A program made the translations under genes and the position numbers. 64,000 bases of DNA, taken from Corydoras sp. C115. Taxonomy: Eukaryota > Chordata > Actinopteri > Siluriformes > Callichthyidae. Shown here piece after piece: positions 31,821-44,304 of the stretch (its first letter is position 1; each line of letters opens with the position of its first letter). A model generated the notes under the pieces. That model made no database searches. It saw only the letters and a list, made by a program, of their open reading frames with translations, and was not told the DNA's origin. The DNA lies in NCBI GenBank assembly GCA_019802505.1, contig JAFMOC010000248.1, positions 310,001 to 374,000 on the forward strand. Direction: 5' to 3'.

Positions 31821-32017
31821 CATGTGTGTATCTATGTACTGTATATATGTGTGTGTAATATAAAGTATGCCTGTATTATACTACCATACATCTGTGTATA
31901 CATCTTATATTATATAGTATAATATTCATATTTTATCCACTTACAATCTTATTGAATGTTTCTATGGATAAATGTTCTCTGTTCTCTGTCGTTAAGAGGT
32001 ACCACTCAAAATTTCGC

Positions 32018-32606
32018 TGTATCCCGAAACCTCCTAGTATCCATAGTAGAGGATTGAGCAGAAAATAATAAATGAATGTATGAAAATGTGTTATGATTAC
32101 AAATACATAGAGAGATGTAGAGGTGACTGGTCCATAAAGGTTGTGTGTAAAAGGTTAAATTAGAATTCAAATTATTTACTAAAGAAATAATTTATCCATC
32201 CATCTATCCATTCTTTAACCACTGCTTATTACTAATACCCCTAAACCTTTTTTCCTAAGTAAACCTTTGCATGCAATCCCCCACTCCCCTGCTGTGTGCC
32301 TTCGGATATAGATTTATTTCTCACATATAAATTTGTTATAGTGTCCAGCGATAGATTGGCAATTTGTCCTGGGTGTATCTGCTCGGTGCCCAAAACCTCC
32401 TACACCCACATCCATAGTAGAGGATTAAGCAGAAAATAATAAATGAATGTATGAATATGTGTTATAATTACAAATATATAGAGAGATGTAGAGGTGACTG
32501 TTCCATAAAGGTTGTATGTAAAAGGTTGAATTAGAATTCAAATTACCCTGTTCCTTATAAGATTATTTACTAAAGAAATAATTTATCCACCCATCTAAAT
32601 CATTTA
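32018..32606. repeat. Tandem duplication of a SINE tail plus flank
   Basis: 32018-32207 and 32385-32606 share CATAGTAGAGGATT, AGAGAGATGTAGAGGTGACTG, CCATAAAGGTTGT and AAGAAATAATTTATCCA in order, offset by 371 bases. Both start with a V-SINE 3' end (AAACCTCCTA..GAGGATT). The second has an extra ~17 bases (CCCTGTTCCTTATAAG). Confidence 0.85.
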
Positions 32607-33432
32607 TCCACCCATCTAGGTTCTAAAGATAGAACCTAGGAATGCTGATCTGACAGCAGACAGAGAGCACAGATGTAGTTACGTTTTCAAATTAATTATG
32701 CTTTCAGAAATAACAAGTAACAATAAATCTAATCCTGCTTAGTTGTCACAGGGGCAGCAAGCTAAGCAAAGAGACCCAGAAATCTCTATTCCTAGCTACC
32801 TATTCTTTAAGAGGGGCAAACTGATGCATTCCCATGGCAACCAGGAAATATAATCTCTCCGTTTTGTCCTGGGTCTACCCAGGGGTTTCCTTCCATATAA
32901 ACATGCCCAAAAACCTCACCAGTGTGGCTTCCAGTAAGCCTCAAAAAAAATGTCGCAGCTACCTCATCTGGCTCCTCTCGACATGGAGGAATAGTGGTTG
33001 TACTCTAAGCCCCACCAAATGACCGAATTCCCTATTTTATGCCAAAGTGAAATCCAAGACACTCTGGCAAGGAATCTCAGTTCAGCCGCTTATACTCTTA
33101 TACTCTGTACACTTATACTTCTCACCAGAATGGAACAGAGCAGAGTCCGCATTAATGCAGATGCTGCACCAATCCACCTAATGCTCCATCTTTCCTTAGC
33201 TTGTGAACAACTTACTAATTAAACTGCTCCACTTGATGCAAGAACTCATCTTTTTAAATTATTATTCAACAATTATTTTCATTTACTGATTATTTTTAAT
33301 GGTTTTTGATTCTTATTGATTCTGCAATAGCATTCTTACTAACAGCTTAAATAAGTAGTCAATGAGAATTACATATTAACCATGGCTGTGTGATAAATGG
33401 ATTTAAATCAAATACTCATCAATTATCTTAGC
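32607..33432. other. No gene seen
   Basis: Short open frames in ordinary AT-rich DNA. No repeat family recognised. Confidence 0.45.
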
Positions 33433-33645
33433 ATTATCTAATCCTATATTAGGGTTGCGGGGGGAGGGGGGGTTCCCATGCCCATGCCCATGCCCATCCA
33501 GGCTAAAACATTTTCAGGGCCCTCACTTATTCACACACACCTATAGACAAACAAATGGAATACAGGGGCCATTTAGAGCATGCAGCTTACCTTCTGTCAG
33601 AGGGAACTGGAGAACACGGAGGAAACCCATGCAGACACAAACTCA
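33433..33645 (-). mobile_element. V-SINE, old fragment
   Basis: Minus-strand pieces CCCATGCCCATCCAGG (preceded by an expanded CCCATG triplication), ATTTAGAGCATGCAG and GAGGAAACCCATGCAGACAC. Confidence 0.7.
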
Positions 33646-35283
33646 AAATCATAAGTACATTCAACCACAAACAAAAGTCGACAAGACTAAATCAAATACA
33701 GAACGTCTACCAGGAGTAAGAAATTACCAAATTATCATAAAATGTTTCTGATTTTCAAATAATGGCAGCTTCATAGCTTCATAGCATAGTTTATTCATTT
33801 ATTGGTGTGAAGGTTTTTCTAAACTCTCTATATACTGTACTTTGGCTCATTTATAAGCCCCATTAAATTTGGCCATCTGTTGCAATTGACCGCAGAAATT
33901 TGGCGATCTAGGCTTCAGCATTCACTTACTCATTTTTCCTATTTTACATGGCTTACCATGAAGCAGTACCAGATTAACTGAGTTGCTGTTGTTCACAATT
34001 GTTTGGTCCAATTTGTCATAATCCTACTAACTGTTGATAAAGGAATATATAGTAGCAAAGAAATTTTATGAGTGAAGAGGTGGCAATCACTGAATCATGC
34101 TGAAATTCACCCAGATGATTCACACAATGAGATGACTTATTATCTCACAAATGCTTATAGAAGTGGACTGCTTGCCTGGGTGATTGGTTTTTTATACACC
34201 TGTGGCCATGGAAGTGATTGGATTACACAAATTCAATAATTAATATAGGTAAGTAAATATATTTAGCAAAAAAAGTATTAATGTATACCATTTAAAATAA
34301 TGTTATTAACACTTGAGTTAAAAGGACGGTATTATCCTTATCATAAAAATATCATGCAAATAAAAGGAATTCATGCAATAATACAAACATCAAGGAGAGA
34401 TCACAGTAGCAATCAGAATCAAAGTATCATTTTAATTATATATAGGTAATGTCAGTAATTTTAAAATCAAAAGATCCAACAGTAATAATCAATAATAAAC
34501 TCAGTTTAAAATATTTTGACAATTTATGACTTTATCTTAATATTAAAGCAGGAAATCAAAAGACATTCATACTCTAATCTTCTTTACACAAGCTCTAATT
34601 GTACTGGTTGTTCAAACATCATCTGAATTGATTTGTTTGACCTTTTTGTTACAAGTAGAACAGTCCATATCCAGAGGGCAGATGTGTGATGTATTGATCT
34701 GCCGTATATATCCAACAACATTTATTACAGAAATGTAACTGGTAAATATTAACAGGGGTATTGACAAGTTCATCTAATAAAATTCAATGACTTAATCTCA
34801 TCTCACTTTCTACCAATCCAAAATTTAAAGTTTTGGTGTTAGCACTGACCCTTCTCTTTCAGCATTTGGTCTGACTTAAATTCCATGTGATAGTTCCCAT
34901 CACTAGATTGATATATTACAAATCAATCTAAAACTTTTCTAAAAAGTTGGAATTGTTTTTTTTAAATAAATGAAAACAATGAATAACTTAAATGCATTGA
35001 TCGAATATAAATATATTTAGAAACTGGTTTATAATAGACCCATTTTAATTTATATTCTGGCTTGTGTCATTTGTTGTTACATTTATACTGGTTTGCTTTG
35101 TTGCTAAATTCTAGGTGATTTTAAATTGCTTTTTGTTATTCTTTTCTTTCTTTAATTTTAAAGTTTTAATTAATTTCTGGCCATGTTTACTTGTGGATTA
35201 ATTGGCTTAATATTTTTGGTTCATTCAGGCTGTCTGCAGTTTCTTAGTGTACACCTAACTTCCACCCAGTGATGGCATGTGAC
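33646..35283. other. No gene seen
   Basis: AT-rich DNA without recognisable repeats or coding signal. Confidence 0.5.
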
Positions 35284-35515
35284 ACACACTTGATTGTGAA
35301 AGACAAGTGCTCTTAATTGCCCCATGTAGTGTGTGTGTAAGAGAGAGAGAGAGAAAGAGAGCGTGTGAGAGAGAAAGAGAGCGTGTGAGAGTGAATGTGT
35401 GAGTGAGTGTGATAGATTGGCACCCTGTCCTTTGTGTATTTGCCCAGCGCCCAAAATGCTCTCCCCTCTTATTATATCACCTTAATATAAGATGAAGATA
35501 AAAAATAAATGAATT
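35284..35515 (+). mobile_element. V-SINE, old 3' fragment
   Basis: AATTGCCCCATGTAGTGTGTG, a GAGA-rich expansion, then GATAGATTGGCACCCTGTCC and TGCCCAGCGCCC. Tail degraded. Confidence 0.75.
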
Positions 35516-35730
35516 AAATAAAGCAATTCTTCTATTTTTGATGATAAATGCTTTTACTTGTCTGAGCATCTTAAAATTCTTACATACTGTGTATATCACT
35601 ATTGTTTTCTTTTTAATACAAGGAGTTCCTCACTGAAACAAATATTTTGGGGGTTTAGGCATAGAACCTTTGTAAGCTGCTTTGCGACATTGGACCAGAA
35701 AGCTGTAAAACTGTGTCATCAAAAGAGTTA

Positions 35731-37337
35731 CAGTGGGTTGCAAAAGTATTCATACCCCTTGAACTTTTCCATATTTTGTCACATTACAACCACAAACATA
35801 AATATATTTCACTGGAATTTAATGTGAAAGACCAACACAAAGTGGTATACAATTGTGAAGTGGAAGGAAAATTATACATGAATCAACATTTTTTTTACAA
35901 ATAAAAAACTGAAAAGTGCGACGTGCAAAAGTATTCAGCCCCCCTGAGTCAATACTTTGTGGAGCCACCTTTTGCTGCAATTACAGCTGCAAGTCTTTTA
36001 GGGTATGTCTCCACCAGCTTTGCACATCTAGTGATTGAAATTCTTGCCCATTCCTCCTTGCAAAACAGCTCAAGCTCAGTCAGATTGGATGGAGAGCGTT
36101 TGTGAACAGCAGTTTTGAGATCTTGTCACAAATTCTCAATTGGGTTTAGGTCTGGACTGACTGGGCCATTCTAACACATGAATATTCTTTTTTTTAAACC
36201 ACTCCATTGTAGCTCTGGCTTTATGTTTAGGGTCGTTGTCCTGCTGGAAGTTGAACCTCCGCCCCAGTCTCAAATCTTTTGCTGACTCCAACAGGTTTTC
36301 TTCCAAGATTACCCTGTATTTGGGTCCATCCATCTTCCCATCAACTTTGACCAACTTCCCGGTCCCTGCTGAAGAGAAGCACCCCCAGAGCATGATGCTG
36401 CCACCACCATATTTGACAGTGGGGATGGTGTTTTCAGAGTGATGTGCAGTGTTATTTCTCCGCCACACATAGCGTTTTGCATTGTGGCCAAAAAGTTCAA
36501 TTTTGGTCTCGTCTGACCAAAGCACCTTCTTCCACATGTTTGCTGTGTCCTCAACATGGCTTCTGGCAAACTGCAAACGGGACTTCTTATGGTTTTCTTT
36601 TAACAATGGCTTTCTCCTTGCCACTCTTCCATAAAGACCACATTTCTGTAGTGCACGACTAATTGTTGTCCTGTGGACAGTTTCCCCCACCTGAGCTGTG
36701 GCTCTCTGCATTTCATCCAGAGTCACCATGGGCCTCTTGGCTGCCTCTCTGATCAGTGATCTCCTTGTTCAGCCTGTAAGTTTAGGTGGACGGCCTTGTC
36801 TTGGCAGGTTTACTGTGGTGCCATACTCTTTCCATTTCCGGATGATGGATTGAACATTGCTCCGTGAGATGTTCAAAGCTTTGGAAATCTTTTTATAACC
36901 TAAGCCTGCTTTAAACTTCTCCAAAACCATATTCCTAACCTGTCTGGTGTGTTCTTTGGACTTCATGATGCTGTTTGCTCCCCAATATTCTCTTAACCAA
37001 CATCTGAGGCCGTCACGGAGCAGCTGTATTTGTACTGAGATTAGATTACACACAGGTGGACCCTTTTGAGTCATTAGCACTCATCAGGCAACTTCTGAAT
37101 GCAATTGGTTGCACTCAGGGAAAAGGGGGCTGAATACTTTTGCACGTCGCACTTTTCAGTTTTTTATTTATAAAAAAAATGTTGATTCATGTATAATTTT
37201 CCTTCCAATTCACAATTGTATACCACTTTGTGTTGGTCTTTCACATTAAATTCCAGTGAAATATATTTATGTTTGTGGTTGTAATGTGACAAAATATGGA
37301 AAAGTTCAAGGGGTATGAATACTTTTGCAACCCACTG
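35731..37337 (-). mobile_element. Tc1-like transposon, Passport-like family, copy 1
   Basis: Full-length 1607-bp element, ends CAGTGGGTTGCAAAAG and its reverse, TA duplications at 35729-35730 and 37338-37339. Inverted repeats are about 210 bases with an outer and an inner copy of GCAAAAGTATTCA, the IR/DR layout of Sleeping Beauty-type elements. Near-identical to the plus-strand copy at 57634-59243. Confidence 0.95.
35949..36966 (-). pseudogene. Tc1 transposase pseudogene (copy 1)
   Basis: Starts MKSKEHTRQVRN; the family length is 339 residues. Order: paired helix-turn-helix DNA-binding region (GYKKISKALNISRSNV, RPPKLTG), DETKIELFG with the first catalytic aspartate and the glutamate that other copies here have lost, the GGGSIMLWGCF glycine box, and FQQDNDPKH with the second aspartate. 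Lesions relative to copy 2: CGA to TGA after RPPKLTG (a CpG change), a 2-base deletion at the WPSQSP motif that shifts frame, and TGG to TGA a little further on. The third catalytic residue in NPIENLW is thus out of frame. Confidence 0.92.
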
Positions 37338-37701
37338 TATGTTCTATTTATCTAGCATCTGTTATGGCTTAGGGGTGCATTAATGCCCATGGTTCTTGTG
37401 ATCTGCACTAAACAAGCAAAGTATTGGGCAGAAATATTGAAAACCGGGGAACCAATGATGCTGAAATGTAATTGGTTAAATGCTTTATTAAGAAGATACG
37501 GTACACATCTGAAAGTGGCGCAACTACAGAAACACTATGAAATGAAGTGGACGGACCATGTGGAATTATTATTAACATATGCAATAATTAACATCAGTCT
37601 GTGCTTTAGGCCTGCATAGATGGCTTTGCAGTGTCCGCTGAAATTAGAAAATATTAACATTAACATTAAAATAAGATTAAAAATATTTCATAATTTTTTT
37701 T

Positions 37702-37705
<4 letters not shown>
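37338..37705. other. No gene seen
   Basis: A 78-codon open frame (37383-37619) has no recognisable domain. Confidence 0.4.
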
Positions 37706-37747
<42 letters not shown>

Positions 37748-38088
37748 ATCCATTATCTTCCGCTTTATCCTCTACTAGGGTCGCCATCCAGGGGAGAACG
37801 TCTTGGGCGCTGGGCAGATACACCCAGGACAGGGCACCAATCCATCGCTGGGCACACACTCACTCACACAAGCACACTCTATAAGGAGCAGTTTGGAGAA
37901 CTCAGTTGACTTGATCCATGTTTTTGGACTGTGGGAGGAAACCGGAGAACCCGGAGGAAACCCACGCGGACACGGGAAGAACATGGAAACTCCACCCAGA
38001 TGGTGATTCGAACCGGGAATCCCTAGCGCTGAGAGGCGAATGTGCTAACCACTAAGCCACCGTGCCGCCCTATTATTATTATTATTAC

Positions 38089-38156
<68 letters not shown>

Positions 38157-38170
38157 GTAGTAGTAGTAGT
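37706..38170. repeat. (ATT)n microsatellite split by a V-SINE
   Basis: ATT repeats at 37706-37746 continue at 38071-38170 (ATT/AAT, then AGT and GTT variants) on the other side of the SINE. The SINE evidently inserted into, or seeded expansion of, the array. Confidence 0.9.
37748..38070 (-). mobile_element. V-SINE, nearly full length
   Basis: Minus-strand copy from the tail CATTATCTTCCGCTTTATCC to the head CCACCGTGCCGCCC, with a ~25-base deletion of the GGGGTTCCCCATGCC segment near 37783. Confidence 0.92.
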
Positions 38171-38840
38171 TGTTGTTGTACTAAAATAGTAGTGATGTGA
38201 AATACAAAAAATACAATTAAATAAATAAATTTTATTATTTAAAACATTATCATTAACATTAAAATGCAAGGCTTGGTGCAGTATCAGATTTTTTTTTCTT
38301 TGGTTTAATTTAGGAGTATACTACTTTTTCACTTGTTCATTTATTATGTGTAAACACACTCTCAAACAGCTCTATTGATATAAATGGATATCACTTTGCT
38401 GAAAATGTCAGAGAGCATTAGGATCAACATATATAAATAATAAAAGATAACAGATTAGAATTGAGTCACAAAGTCATTGAGGGGGTAAAATAATGTATAG
38501 CATCATGAGTGTCTTTTTCGCTCCAACAAAATGGTGTGTCAACATCAGTTTCGAAGTAAACAGGAACAAGAAAAATTGGAAATGTCACTTTAAAATGCAT
38601 TGTTTTGTTGTGTCTCAGCTGTTGTGTCATATACTTCAGAGAAAGGTTAAAAACTTACAATGAATCTAGTGATGTTACTGTGAACATTTATTTTCTTTTT
38701 TATCAGACATCACATTTAAATGTGATGTTTTTTGTTTTGATTTATTTGCTATTTATATGCTCCTAGCCTTTACTGCCTATACTGTATGAAGGTGGTACTT
38801 TTAAACCCATCTTATTTACAAAATATATTTAAACAAAATC
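38171..38840. other. No gene seen
   Basis: AT-rich DNA. ACATCACATTTAAATGTGATGT at 38706-38727 is a small perfect palindrome. Confidence 0.5.
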
Positions 38841-38853
38841 ACTTTATACTGTA

Positions 38854-39168
38854 GGGCGTCATAGTGGCTTTGAGGTTAGCATGTTCGCCTCTCAGCACTA
38901 GGATTCACGGTTTGAATCCCAGTCTGGGTGAAGTTTCCATGTTTTCCCCATGTCCGCATGGGTTTCCTCCGGGTTCTCCGGTTTCCTCCGACAGTCCAAA
39001 AACATGGATAAAGGTCAATTGAGTTCTCCAAATTACCCCACAAAGAGTGTCTTTGTGTGTGTGTGTGTGTGAGTGAGTGTGCGCCCAGCTATCGATTGGC
39101 TCCCTGCCCTGCGCCCTCACCACGACCCCAGTAGAGGATAAAGCGGAAGATAATGGATGGATGGTCAG
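38854..39168 (+). mobile_element. V-SINE with 13-bp target duplication
   Basis: Head GGCGTCATAGTGGCTTTGAGG to tail GATGGATGG. Flanked by ACTTTATACTGTA at 38841-38853 and 39169-39181. Missing about 40 bases around the GGGCATGGGGAACC block. Confidence 0.92.
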
Positions 39169-39181
39169 ACTTTATACTGTA

Positions 39182-40019
39182 TAATTTATATATCTATAGC
39201 AACATTAAAACCAAAAAAGGTATTTCACAAATTTATGGAAATGTGAATTTGCTGACACACCCACTTCTAAAAAGCTTGACACCACTTGTAACTGAACACT
39301 TTGTAACATAGATGCTATGTGAATAAAAAAATAATTACTTCTAAATATATTTTTTAATAACACAGAGAGGCACTGATTTAGCACAACTCCAACACACATT
39401 TGTATGTAGTCGCAGGCTAACTGCCAGGAAAATATTTTTTCTATTTCAAGAGGTCAAAATAATTTTCAAAGAGGTTTTCTTCCTGTAATTGTCTCACTGT
39501 TAGGAAAACATTGCAAGTTTTGTTTTTGTTTCATTGTTTATTAATTTTTACTTGTTTTCTTAAGGTCATGCTTCTTTTCACTTTTATACATCACCAAATG
39601 TTTTAGAATCCGCTGGTTTTCTTTCATGATTTGGTTTGTGTTGAATTGGTCATGGTCTTGTCACAGTTCTGTGTTGCCTTATGTTGTCACTGGTCATGGG
39701 AAGTATAAGATTTGTTTTTAAATGCACTTGTTCTATTTAGCTGTGTTTATTCAAGGTTTTCTGGGTTTATTAAATAAACTACTTCTTTGTGTTTATCCAT
39801 TCAGCTCTGTGTACCATATGAAAGAAATGTGAGACAGTACACAAGAATTGATAAATGGATTTAGTTGTCCTCCATGCTATGACTCCTGGCATTTTCTATT
39901 CTCCTATACAAATCCATGAACTACTCTCCATTGTTTGGGTGCAATCTGTCTGCACCCTACAATCAGACAGATTGCACCCTTCAGGGGACAGGGGATCACC
40001 CTTTAAGCTTTTCACTTCA
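39182..40019. other. No gene; possible LTR relic
   Basis: 39670-39830 contains TGTCACTGGTCATGGG and TTAAATAAACTAC in LTR-like order but lacks clear ends. 39950-39980 has a short inverted repeat around GGTGCAATCTGTCTG / CAGACAGATTGCACC. Confidence 0.35.
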
Positions 40020-40253
40020 TTTTGGAGCAGGGGTCTCAAACTCAAATTACCTGGGGGTCACTAACCAGGCTGTGTTTTTGATGAGGGGCCAGGTTAATGA
40101 ATTGCAACAAAAAGCAGCGGGAAAATGGAAAATCAACTATTTATATAATAACTATATACACATATTGTAATTCAAATACATTTTGTACATTGTACATTCA
40201 AATACATTCAGTGTTTGCTCAGTGCTTGCTACCAGAAACTTGACAGTACTTCT

Positions 40254-40852
40254 TACATTTACATTTACATTTAGTCATTTAGCAGACGCTTTTATCCAAA
40301 GCGACTTACAAATGAGAACACCACAAGTCAGAAGCCATGGAGAAAACCAACTATACTGTAAATTCATCAAACCTGATTGTTCTTCGAAGCTGCGCCGCCC
40401 CCCCCCCCCCTTTTTTTTTTTCTTTTTTTTCTTTTTTTTTTTTTACAACAGGTATTTGTTAAAGAGATGCGTCTTAAGTAGTTTCTTAAAACTGTTTAGT
40501 GATTCTGCCTTGCGGACAGAGTTGGGAAGATCGTTCCACCATTTTGCAGTGGTGAACGCCACAGAGTGAGAATTAGCTCCTCGTTGAGGTGGAATCGCCA
40601 GGCGGCAATCATCACTGGAGCGAAGTGAACGAGTTGGAGTGTATTTTGAAAAGATAGAGTGAAGGTAGGAGGGGGAAGATCCAGAAATGGTTCTGTATGC
40701 CAGAGTCAGTGACTTGTACTGAATGCGAGCAGCTACAGGAAGCCAATGGAGGGAAGTGAGTAATGGAGTGACATGAGTTCGCTTGGGCTGGTTAAACACG
40801 AGTCGGGCTGCAGAGTTTTGAATTAGTTGTGATTATTTATTATTAGTTATTA
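40254..40852 (-). mobile_element. L2-type LINE 3' end inserted in the hAT
   Basis: The minus-strand frame 40443-40835 reads the intact C-terminus of an L2-like ORF2 (RLVFNQPKRTHVTPLL, LHWLPVAARIQYK, WWNDLPNSVRKAESLNSFKK, LFNKYLL). After the stop come an A-run and a G-run (seen as C/T on the plus strand, 40396-40442). The 3' end CTTTGGATAAAAGCGTCTGC with TAAATG repeats follows. A short TTCT is found on both sides. Compared with the uninterrupted hAT copy at 49.9 kb, exactly this block is extra. Confidence 0.92.
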
Positions 40853-41109
40853 TTCTGACACAAATGAGCCACATTTGCTTTAAGTGAGTTTGCAGTGGAC
40901 ACTCTGATGATGGACTGGAGATGGGCATCGGTCAGTCTGGATCTGTGCTTGGATTTATTAAATTTTACAGTTAAGAAGAGTTTTTCACACACATATGTAC
41001 TTTTTTTCCAAGTCACATTTTCTTTTATTTTTGGAAAGTGAGTTTGGAAAGTGACATTTTTGCGAACAAAATGTTTTTGCTGGGAATGGGGAGCGCATGC
41101 GTAGCGTAG

Positions 41110-41587
41110 TGTCACATCCACTTTACCTTCTGTACCTGCTATTCCCCTTCTTGCCACTGGTGGCGCTCAGAGTTCTGATTACTACTACTGTTTAGCTCTC
41201 GATTAAGCTGTTCGGTTGGGTTGGCTGTTTGCGTCTGATCTTCGGTAATGCGCTCCCCTGCTACCTTCTGTTTTATGGATTACCTCTCTGGAGGGTTCGG
41301 TTTCCCGAGTGTCAGTGATCATCTTCATGTTCATACGTGTACTGGGGTTTGAGTGCTGTTTTCAATAAACCAGTTGTAGAATGTTGTGCTGTAACATGGG
41401 AACTATGCTTAAGGTAAGCGTTGCGGGTGGACTAATAAAGGTGTGTCACACGAGAGATGTACGATACATGTGGAAAAGAGTAAAGAGATTCGGAGTTCCT
41501 ATTACTACATGACTCTGTGTCTTTCATTACCACCAGCAACACATCTACACCAGTGACTGTTATACTGTTCATCGACAACCCGTTACA
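41110..41587 (+). mobile_element. Solo LTR inside hAT copy 1
   Basis: TGTCACATCC...CCCGTTACA, 478 bp, flanked by CGTAG (41105-41109, 41588-41592). Two polyadenylation signals (CAATAAACC, CTAATAAAGG). The same LTR sits at the same site in hAT copy 2. Confidence 0.9.
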
Positions 41588-41859
41588 CGTAGAGACGTGC
41601 AGCTTACGAGTGGGTTGGGATTACGCAGCAGGCGCTAATCACCAGGCAACGCAGCGTAAGCACAAAATAAAGACAGCACACAGACACACACAAACACCAC
41701 ATTACAAATTAAGATAAAATATAAAAATGAACATAATAATGTATAAATAATGAAACCAAATTGCGGGCCAGATTATTATTATTAATTTTATTTTATTTAT
41801 TTATTTATTTTTTTAATACTAAGACCGCGGGCCGGCACTTTGAGACCTCTGTTTTGGAG

Positions 41860-44293
41860 TGTAAAAGTTATTTTAGGGGTGTGGACACAAGATACGATAT
41901 GGAAAAAGAAAACCTTTGCTGTATTTCCCGCATTTGCTGAGAGCAGTCTAATGTTGGGACAATGATAAAAAAATTTTTCAACACCCCGCCTCATTCAAGT
42001 GCCTCCCTGAATTCAGTAAGAGTCCTTTAGCTTTTAAATGTGGCTGTTCGAGTTGGTTTGCGCAAAGATCCTGTAAGGTTTTGTTAACATTGTGGCTAAA
42101 GAATCATTCAGTGCTAAAAAAGTAATTTGTCCAGTAGACACCAAAAACAATGAATCGTTTGACACAGAAGGTGTCAATCCCTCATTCCTGATTCATTTAA
42201 TCCTGTCAACTCTGAATACTTTTGTTTTGAAAGCTCTTTATGTCTCTTTAAATCAGTTCAGAACTTTTGCTTGAGGACAAATAATCTGGATGCTATAGTT
42301 GCATCTAAATCTTTCAGCTTAGAGAGTCTGAATCTTTCAGCTTTGAAAGCACCATTTATCCAGTCGAGTCTAAAAGCAAGTTTGAATCCTTCTGCCTGAA
42401 GATCATACCTCTTGAATACTAAACCTCCTATATGAAAAAACAGCCATCATGTCTGCTCAGAGAGTGTTTTCTGTTTCTGTTCTCTTTAGACCTTATGAGT
42501 CTGAATATTTGTGCAAGGCAAGCATGCTTCCTGTCTGCCCTAATGGTAAACCTGAAATTTTTCGCTCTGCTAGCCTCTTCAACTCTTTTAGAAGGCAAAT
42601 TGAAATCCCTCATCTTATTGAGCAGCCTTTGTTGGATTATAATAGTAATTTTTTTCTGTTTGCTTAGGAGTCATCTTTAGTCATCTTTTGAATTTTTTAA
42701 AATCTTGTTGAGTCTTGTTTTGAACTTTTTGTTTCCAGCATCTTTCATTCTGCTTGGTTCTGTGTGTGATGCTGGTGCATAATGTTTCTGTGCATGTGAT
42801 CCCAGTGAATGTAGTTCTGTAATTTATTTTCATAAACCCAGACATTAGGGGACTGTATCTGTTTTTTCTAGACCCATCTGCGGCTGGAACACTTTTCATG
42901 TGCCCATCTTTACTCCGAATGGTTTGTACAAACCTGTTTGTTTCCAAGAGTGCTTTTCTGGTTTTCTTTGGTCTGTCTGTGGATATCTGTAGTGTAGAGA
43001 GCCTGAAGCAACTGAGCACTGAGTATGAATGCCTAAAGCATCCAGTGTGTGTGCGAGAGTACCTGAAGCAATCCACCAGCGCTCCACAGGGCGTCTTCAG
43101 GAGCACTCCAGCAAGCATTTCCCGTTGGCGCTCCAGAGGCCAACCCCGTCACACAGTTACTGTACCCTCACTGATACAGTGCCAACATAGACATGGATGG
43201 CACCCAGATCATTTGGACCTACGACACATTGCTTGTTTTTATAAATACATGTTTTAATTTCTTTCTTGCGTTTTCATTTTGTTCTTGTTCATTTTGTTCA
43301 TTTGTATTATTTTTTTTGTTAACATATCTTACCTGTCCTGCTAAAATATTAATATGTTTCTATGTATTCCTCATTTTCATTGGCCACCTAATATTTTATC
43401 CTGCTTTTATTCAGGCTTTTTTTTATTTTCTCAATGCATCCCAGGTGTTATGCATTCATATTCCTTTTGGTTTGCACTTTGTCCATTTTTCCATATGTAA
43501 TTTTTTGTGTTTACAAAAAAAAACTACTTCTTTGTTTTTATTCAGCAATGATATTTTTATAATGCCTGGCAAGGTTATACTATGTTTTTAAATAGCCTAC
43601 CCCTAAAGTGCAACGACGAACAGCTCATGACACCTGTATAAATATATACAAAAAATATTTTTTCTTCATTAAAAGCTACACTCGACAAAGAATAATGACC
43701 AGACTTTTGCTTTATGTTTAGTGATTGTGTGTGTGTGTGGGGGGGGGGGGGGGGGGAGTAAACAGAAGTAGGGCATGCAGACAGGTCTAGCGCAGCGTGG
43801 GAAGTGGGGCAACCACATCTGCTACATCAAGTAGGAAGTCTATAGGTGCAAGTAATGTGAGCCAGAGTGTATGAGGTTCAAACCAAAGAGGATAAGTGTT
43901 TCTGTGGTAATAGGGACAGGACAACACCAAATAGCAGGTAGGATATGCCAAACATACTAAAACTAAACCTACGTATTGATAGAAGTGAGCAGGGAGAATA
44001 AATAAGGCAATGTGGGGGCATAGAAAATGAGCAGCAAACAGAAACTAATAATCAGGTGATGAGGAATGGTAAAAACAAATTAAAGGTGTGTGAATTGAAT
44101 GGTAAATGTGTAGTGTCTCAAATAATATTAATAAACTATAATAATATCATATAATTTACAAAGAACTATTTATACTTTTTAAGGTTATAAAATAAAATAA
44201 ATAATTATTGTTACCGCTTTAAAGTTTATAGTTGTTAGACTGCTGTACTGCAAATTATTACTAGCATTTTTTTTAACTCATATGATTACTGGC
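41860..44293. other. No gene seen
   Basis: Open frames at 42681-43118 and 43193-43591 have no domain. 42260-42430 repeats short phrases such as GAGTCTGAATCTTTCAGCTT, a weak local degenerate repeat. A G-run lies at 43739-43757. Confidence 0.45.
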
Positions 44294-44304
44294 AAATTAC
44301 AAAG

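Larger units (their letters stand above)
40028..41851 (+). mobile_element. hAT element (nonautonomous) carrying an LTR and an L2
   Basis: Ends CAGGGGTCTCAAA and TTTGAGACCTCTG, flanked by a perfect 8-bp duplication TTTTGGAG (40020-40027, 41852-41859), as expected for hAT. After removing the nested L2 (40254-40852) and solo LTR (41110-41587) about 750 bases remain, with no transposase frame. A second copy in reverse orientation lies at 48911-50117. Confidence 0.92.

Noticed and set aside
42681..43591. Open frames of 119-145 codons as exons
   Set aside because: They overlap on both strands, have low-complexity or phenylalanine-rich translations and no recognisable domain.
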